64,000 nucleotides of DNA from Ruthenibacterium lactatiformans (GTDB taxonomy: Bacteria; Bacillota; Clostridia; Oscillospirales; Ruminococcaceae): the NCBI RefSeq assembly GCF_000949455.1, contig NZ_JXXK01000022.1, positions 1 to 64,000 of the forward strand, in the 5' to 3' direction. Under the pieces are notes generated by a model. It saw only the letters and a list, made by a program, of their open reading frames with translations, had not been told where the DNA came from and made no database searches. Position 1 is the stretch's first letter. Every line of letters begins with the position of its first letter. Below, one piece after another: positions 59,450-64,000 of the stretch. The position numbers and the translations under genes are program-made.

Positions 59450-60634
59450 TTGGGCGCGTTCGTTTTTATCATCATTCTGTTGTTGGTCATCGTGCCGCGC
59501 ATGCGCCAGGAAAGTGTGCGCCGCACGCCGTATGGAAAAGAGCATCGCGGCACACAGTATGGATACAGGGCCGCCGGAAAGGGCGGCGCACAGGTGCAGC
59601 CCGCGCAGTACAGCTATCCCGCCGGGGCACAGGCGCAGGGCGCCGCAGGCACGGGCGGTGCGCCGAATCCGGACGCTCCGGGCCGCCAAAGCAACGATAC
59701 GCTGCGGGGCAAGCAGCTGTTGGGCATGTGCGCGGGCATTGCGGGCGGCGCTTGGGCCGCGCTGATGGGCGTGGCGGCGCTGGGCGGTGTCAGCGAGGTG
59801 ATCTGGTGCATCAGCAACGGTTTTTCCTTTGGAGATGAGCTGATGCTGGTTGTGATACCCGCGCTTTTGGCCGCGGGAGGCTGGAAGGCCGCACAGGCCG
59901 GCTTTGCCCTGATGAACCGAATTAAGCGGTTCCGGCTGTATGATGCGATCATCGGCGAGCGCCGCGTGTGCCCGGTATCCGATATTGCGCGTGCCAGCGG
60001 CCGCAAGCCCGAGGAAGTGGAACGCGACCTGCTCGACATGGTGCGGCGCGGCTATTTTCCGCTGGGCTTTGTGGACGCCGAGACCGCCTGCTTTTATGCC
60101 GACAATGCCGCCTGGCGCGCACAGAACCCCGAGCGTGCCCGCCAGCAGGACGCTCCGCTGGGCAAAGAGCAGCCCCGGCCCGCGCCCGCCGCGCAGGAGC
60201 CTGTCCCGGAGGATGAGCCCGGCGGCGGATATTTGCGGGAGCTGGAGCGCCAGCTTGCACGCATTGAAAACGCCGACATCCGCGCCAAGGCGGCGCGGCT
60301 GCGCGAGCACACCGAGGATATCTTTGCCTGGGTGAAGCTGCACCCAGAGTGCGCCGACGACGCGCGGCGCTTTTGCAGCTATTATCTGCCCACAGCCGTC
60401 AAGCTGCTGAATACCTACAATGAGGTGGCGCCGCATGCCGATGAAAGCAGCGTGGCGGCGGGCATCCAGAGCGAGGTGTCCCAGGTGCTGGACACTATGT
60501 CCACCGCCTTCCGGGGCCTGATGGACAATCTTTTGCAGAACACCGCCGTGGATATGCAGGCCGAGATCTCGGCGCTGGAGACGGTGCTGGCCCAGGAGGG
60601 GCTGGCGCAAAACGGCTTTACGATGCAGAAATGA
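59450..60634 (+). CDS. XpaC-like membrane protein, second tandem copy
   Basis: 394 aa, paralogous to the preceding gene and sharing the winged-helix-like region (RRVCPVSDIARASGRKPEEVERDLLDMVRRGYF) and the C-terminal XpaC domain (FCSYYLPTAVKLLNTYNEV...VDMQAEISALETVLAQEGLAQ). It differs by an extra N-terminal membrane helix (GAFVFIIILLLVIVPRM) and a Gly/Ala/Gln-rich linker. The start appears to be a TTG at 59,450 with AGGGAG nine bases upstream. Probably arose by tandem duplication. Confidence 0.82.
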   Translation: MGAFVFIIILLLVIVPRMRQESVRRTPYGKEHRGTQYGYRAAGKGGAQVQPAQYSYPAGAQAQGAAGTGGAPNPDAPGRQSNDTLRGKQLLGMCAGIAGGAWAALMGVAALGGVSEVIWCISNGFSFGDELMLVVIPALLAAGGWKAAQAGFALMNRIKRFRLYDAIIGERRVCPVSDIARASGRKPEEVERDLLDMVRRGYFPLGFVDAETACFYADNAAWRAQNPERARQQDAPLGKEQPRPAPAAQEPVPEDEPGGGYLRELERQLARIENADIRAKAARLREHTEDIFAWVKLHPECADDARRFCSYYLPTAVKLLNTYNEVAPHADESSVAAGIQSEVSQVLDTMSTAFRGLMDNLLQNTAVDMQAEISALETVLAQEGLAQNGFTMQK

Positions 60635-60741
60635 GACGCGCCGTTTGTCCGGCGGCCGCGGCTGTGTAATTTTCAGAACCGCCTGTCCGGGGAAGGCCCC
60701 GGAAAAAAACCGTGATTTTTTGTGAGAAGGAGACCCATTCC

Positions 60742-62790
60742 ATGTTTTACCGTCCCTGGCAGACCGTCCGCCCCGACCCAGCCCGCTCCGCCGCGCTCAG
60801 CGCGGCGCTGGGCATGCCGCGCCTTGTGTGCGACGTGATGTGCGCCCGTGGGCTGGACACACCCGAAGCGGCGCGCGCCGTGTGCGGCGGCGGGGACGCT
60901 TTGTCTGACCCGATGCTCCTTTCCGGCATGGAGGCGGCCGTGGCACGCATCCACCGCGCCATCGACGACGGCGAGCGCATCGCCGTATTCGGGGATTACG
61001 ATGTGGACGGCGTGACAGCCACCGCGCTGCTGTATACCTATCTGGATTCCGCCGGTGCGGACGTTTATTACAAGCTGCCCAGCCGGGATGACGACGGCTA
61101 CGGCCTTTCCGAGACGGCGGTGGACCTGATGGCCGCCAAGGGCGTGAGCCTGATTGTCACCGTAGACAATGGCGTTTCGGCAAATGCGGCCATTGCCCAC
61201 GCCAAAGAGCAGGGCGTGGACGTGGTGGTGACGGACCATCATCTGCCGCCGCAGACGCTGCCGGAGGCTGCGGCCATCGTGAATCCCCAGCTCCCCGGCG
61301 ACGAAAGCCCGTGCAAGACGCTCTCGGGCGCGGGCGTGGCCTTCAAGCTGGCTGCGGCCCTGGACGGCTGCACGCCGGACGAGATGCTGCCTTTTTACGG
61401 GGACCTCGCTGCCATTGGGACGATTGCGGACATTATGCTGCTTGAGGGTGAGAACCGGCGCATCGTCAAGGCGGGGCTGGCACTTTTGCAGCAGACGGAG
61501 CGTCCGGGCATCGCGGCGCTCATCGAGGCCTGCGGCCTTGGGGGCAAGGAGCTGACGGCGGAAAATGTCTCTTTTGGGCTGGCGCCGCGCCTGAACGCGG
61601 CGGGCCGTATGGACAGCGCCGCCGCCGCGCTGGAACTGCTGCTGTGTGAGGACCCGGAGGAGGCCGAAGCGATTGTGGCCGGGCTGGAAGCACAGAATGC
61701 GGCCCGGCAGAAGGCCGAGCAGGATATTTTGCAGGGCGTGCTGGACAGCGTTGCCGCGGATGAGACCTATGGCGCGGACCGTATCCTTGTCGTGTGGGGC
61801 CGAGGCTATCACCAGGGCGTTATCGGCATCGTGGCCTCCCGCGTGGTGGAGCGCTTCGGCAAGCCGGCCATCATCGTATCCGTTGACGAGAACGGCGAGG
61901 GCAAGGGGTCCGGCCGCAGCATCGCGGGCGTTTCGCTGTACAATGCCATCGCCGCCTGCGGGGACCTGCTCATCCGGTTCGGCGGACACGCGCTGGCCGC
62001 CGGGCTGTCTGTGCGGGAGGAAAACCTGCCCGCGTTCCGCAAGGCGGTCAACGCGTGGGCCGCGCAGGAGCACCCGGTGCTCAAGCGCCCGGCGCTGCGG
62101 CTGGACGCGCCGCTGGCGCTGTCCGGCCTGAAAGAAGAGGACGTGGCCGCGCTGTCGGTGCTCGCGCCGTTTGGCCACGGCAACCCCACGCCGGTATTTT
62201 TTGTGGAAAACGCTGTGATCGACGCAGTATATCCCCTCAGCGAGGGCAAGCACACGCGCCTGCGCCTGAAGCAGGGCGGCGGAGTGCTGTATGCGGCGGT
62301 GTTCGGCCAGGGGCCGGGCGCGCTGGGTTACAATGTGGGTGACGCGGTGGACGCGGCGGTGTGCCTTTCGGTGTTCGAGGGCAAGAACGGGCCGATGATC
62401 TCCGCGCGCATCAAGGAGCTGCGCCCGGCCGGGCTGGACGAGGCATACCTGGAGGGCACGGAGCTGTATGAGGCGCTGATGTGCGGCGCGCCGCTGACAG
62501 AGAGCCAGCGGCGGGCGCTGCTGCCCGCCCGTGCGGACACCGTGGCGCTGTACCGCGCCGTGGGCGCTGCCCGCGACGGCGTGCCGGCGGGCGACCTGCG
62601 CCCGCTGTTTGCCAAGCTGGGCGCGCGGGGCGCAGGTAAGGCGCTTGTCTCGCTGGAGGCGCTGCGCGAGCTGAGTCTGTTGGAGCAGCGCGAAACGCCT
62701 CAGGGCGCACGGTGGTGCCTGGTGCCCGCGGCGGGCAAAAAGGACCTGGCATCCGCGCCGATTTTACGCAGACTGGAGGCAGCGCAGTGA
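60742..62790 (+). CDS. recJ: Single-stranded-DNA exonuclease RecJ
   Basis: 682 aa DHH-family 5'-3' exonuclease. Motifs: IAVFGDYDVDGVTATALL (motif I, near 85), DDDGYGLS, IVTVDNGVS, VVVTDHHLPP (the DHH motif), and the DHHA1 region ILVVWGRGYHQGVIGIVASRV...RSIAGVSLYNAI...GGHALAAGLSV. It acts in recombination and mismatch repair. AGAAGGAG sets the ATG. Its stop codon overlaps the relA start (TGATG). Confidence 0.95.
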   Translation: MFYRPWQTVRPDPARSAALSAALGMPRLVCDVMCARGLDTPEAARAVCGGGDALSDPMLLSGMEAAVARIHRAIDDGERIAVFGDYDVDGVTATALLYTYLDSAGADVYYKLPSRDDDGYGLSETAVDLMAAKGVSLIVTVDNGVSANAAIAHAKEQGVDVVVTDHHLPPQTLPEAAAIVNPQLPGDESPCKTLSGAGVAFKLAAALDGCTPDEMLPFYGDLAAIGTIADIMLLEGENRRIVKAGLALLQQTERPGIAALIEACGLGGKELTAENVSFGLAPRLNAAGRMDSAAAALELLLCEDPEEAEAIVAGLEAQNAARQKAEQDILQGVLDSVAADETYGADRILVVWGRGYHQGVIGIVASRVVERFGKPAIIVSVDENGEGKGSGRSIAGVSLYNAIAACGDLLIRFGGHALAAGLSVREENLPAFRKAVNAWAAQEHPVLKRPALRLDAPLALSGLKEEDVAALSVLAPFGHGNPTPVFFVENAVIDAVYPLSEGKHTRLRLKQGGGVLYAAVFGQGPGALGYNVGDAVDAAVCLSVFEGKNGPMISARIKELRPAGLDEAYLEGTELYEALMCGAPLTESQRRALLPARADTVALYRAVGAARDGVPAGDLRPLFAKLGARGAGKALVSLEALRELSLLEQRETPQGARWCLVPAAGKKDLASAPILRRLEAAQ

Positions 62791-64000
62791 TGGAAGAAAA
62801 AGCGAAAAATGCCGTAAAGACTTTTGAAGACCTGGCGCAGGCCGTGGCGGATTCCGGCCGCCCATACGACGCCGGGCGCATCGAAAAGGCTTACGAGATG
62901 GCTGCGGCGGCCCATGCGGGGCAGACGCGCCTTTCCGGCGAAAGCTATGTCAGCCACCCCGTTGCCGTGGCGTGCCTTGTGGTGGACCTGGGCTTGGATA
63001 CGGACTCCGTGGTGGCCGCGCTGCTGCATGACTCCGTGGAGGACACCGAGACCACGGCGGAGGACGTGAAGGCTGCTTTTGGGCCGGACGTAGCGCTGCT
63101 CGTGGACGGCGTCACCAAGCTGGGACGCATCAAGTTTTCCTCAGTGGAGGAGCAGCAGGCTGAAAACCTGCGCAAAATGCTGCTTGCCATGAGCAAGGAT
63201 GTGCGCGTGATGCTCATCAAGCTGTGCGACCGGCTGCACAACATGCGCACCGGCGACGGCTGGCCCGAACAGAAACGCCGTGACAAGGCGCTGGAAACCA
63301 TGGAGGTGTATGCTCCCATTGCCCACCGTCTGGGTATGAGCAATGTAAAGGAGGAGCTGGAGGACCGCAGCCTGCAGTATCTGGACCCTGTGGGCTATGA
63401 GGAGATCACCTCTTTCCTGGCCCAAAACGGCGGCGCGGATTCGTTCATCAGCGGCATTGCGGACCGCATCAAGGAGCGCCTGGCCGAGAACGGAATGGAC
63501 AAATGCACCATCAAAAAGCGCATCAAGAGCGTATACGGCATCTACCGCAAGATGTATATGCAGAACCGCACGTTTGAGGAAATTTACGATGTGTACGCGG
63601 TGCGCATCATTCTGGACACAGTGGGCGAATGCTACAATGCGCTGGGCGTCATCCACGACATGTACCATCCCATCCCCAGCCGCTTCAAGGACTATATCTC
63701 CACACCCAAGCCCAATATGTACCAGTCGCTGCACACGACGGTCATCGGACATGAGGGAATTCCCTTTGAGGTGCAGATCCGTACCTGGGAGATGGACCAG
63801 ACCGCCGAATACGGCGTGGCGGCCCACTGGAAATACAAGGCGGGCGTGAGCACGAAAGATAAGCTGGACGACCGTATCGCCTGGGTGCGCCAGCTTCTGG
63901 AAAGCCAGCGGGAGAGCGAGGATGCCGGCGACCTGCTGCGGGACATCAAAAGCGAGCTGCTGCCCGAGGAGGTGTTCGCTTTTACGCCGAAAGGCGACGT
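62790..64000 (+). CDS. relA: RelA/SpoT (p)ppGpp synthetase-hydrolase, 5' part
   Basis: The first 403 codons; the gene runs off the right edge. The N-terminal HD hydrolase domain is present with HPVAVACLVV...ALLHDSVEDT and CDRLHNMRT, so it should both make and degrade (p)ppGpp. The synthetase domain follows (IKKRIKSVYGIYRKM, YDVYAVRIIL, KDYISTPKPNMYQSLHTTV, EVQIRTWEMDQTAEYGVAAHWKYK), and the TGS domain begins at EEVFAFTPKGD. It governs the stringent response. The start is coupled to recJ. Confidence 0.94.
   Translation, partial: MEEKAKNAVKTFEDLAQAVADSGRPYDAGRIEKAYEMAAAAHAGQTRLSGESYVSHPVAVACLVVDLGLDTDSVVAALLHDSVEDTETTAEDVKAAFGPDVALLVDGVTKLGRIKFSSVEEQQAENLRKMLLAMSKDVRVMLIKLCDRLHNMRTGDGWPEQKRRDKALETMEVYAPIAHRLGMSNVKEELEDRSLQYLDPVGYEEITSFLAQNGGADSFISGIADRIKERLAENGMDKCTIKKRIKSVYGIYRKMYMQNRTFEEIYDVYAVRIILDTVGECYNALGVIHDMYHPIPSRFKDYISTPKPNMYQSLHTTVIGHEGIPFEVQIRTWEMDQTAEYGVAAHWKYKAGVSTKDKLDDRIAWVRQLLESQRESEDAGDLLRDIKSELLPEEVFAFTPKGD

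Noticed and set aside
1..64000. CRISPR arrays, rRNA genes and riboswitches.
   Set aside because: No regularly spaced short repeats, rRNA-like stretches or recognisable riboswitch cores were seen by eye on either strand.

Overview
The window looks like a chromosome piece from a spore-forming gut Clostridium, probably Oscillospiraceae/Ruminococcaceae. The chromosomal part is visibly GC-rich, carries an adjacent spoIVB-spo0A pair and a cdaA-cdaR operon, and its regulator and repeat sequences resemble those of Faecalibacterium/Subdoligranulum-type bacteria (family-level inference from memory, no search run).

Positions 1 to about 36,712 are most of an integrative conjugative element (ICE) of the Tn1549-like type. 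Nearly all its genes read leftwards. From its right end they run: ParA/ParB partition, a replication-initiator-like protein, a BRO antirepressor, PcfB, the VirD4 coupling protein, Maff2, VirB6, an MT-A70 methyltransferase, PrgI, VirB4, a CHAP-domain transfer hydrolase, DUF4315 and DUF4366 proteins, topoisomerase III, a primase-zinc-finger/ArdC-like protein, TTRAP, a giant methylase-helicase (about 2,927 aa), a DUF3849-like protein and MobC. A CD1845-like membrane protein and an AbiE abortive-infection/toxin-antitoxin operon follow. The giant gene is split exactly at its DEAH box by a 2.84-kb group II intron, and a complete tnpV gene lies inside it in another frame. The right end of the ICE is marked by the 3' part of a tRNA-Arg(CCU) gene (36,668-36,712). 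Relaxase, integrase and the left end lie outside the window.

Positions 36,713-45,976 are the most unusual part. A P-type Ca2+-ATPase-like gene is cut in the conserved GDGVNDAP codons. Its first 600 codons lie on the minus strand at 36,843-38,642 and its last 252 codons on the plus strand at 45,218-45,976. Flipping the 8.4 kb between restores one intact 852-codon frame. Both junctions hold arms of a 50-bp near-palindrome that looks like a large-serine-recombinase attP, and a large serine recombinase ends 49 bp from one junction. The flipped segment also carries a glycosyltransferase, a DUF6514-like gene, an XRE-S24 regulator broken by a frameshift, rarA, and two copies of a ~172-bp non-coding repeat, each flanked by exact direct copies of a terminator hairpin that differs between the two loci.

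Positions 46,000-64,000 are mostly ordinary chromosome: spoIVB, spo0A, a small AT-rich island (XRE regulator, two membrane proteins), cca, ispDF, a repeat-rich intergenic stretch with extended -10 motifs, then a same-strand run cdaA-cdaR-FAD oxidoreductase-two XpaC-like genes-recJ-relA, the last running off the window.
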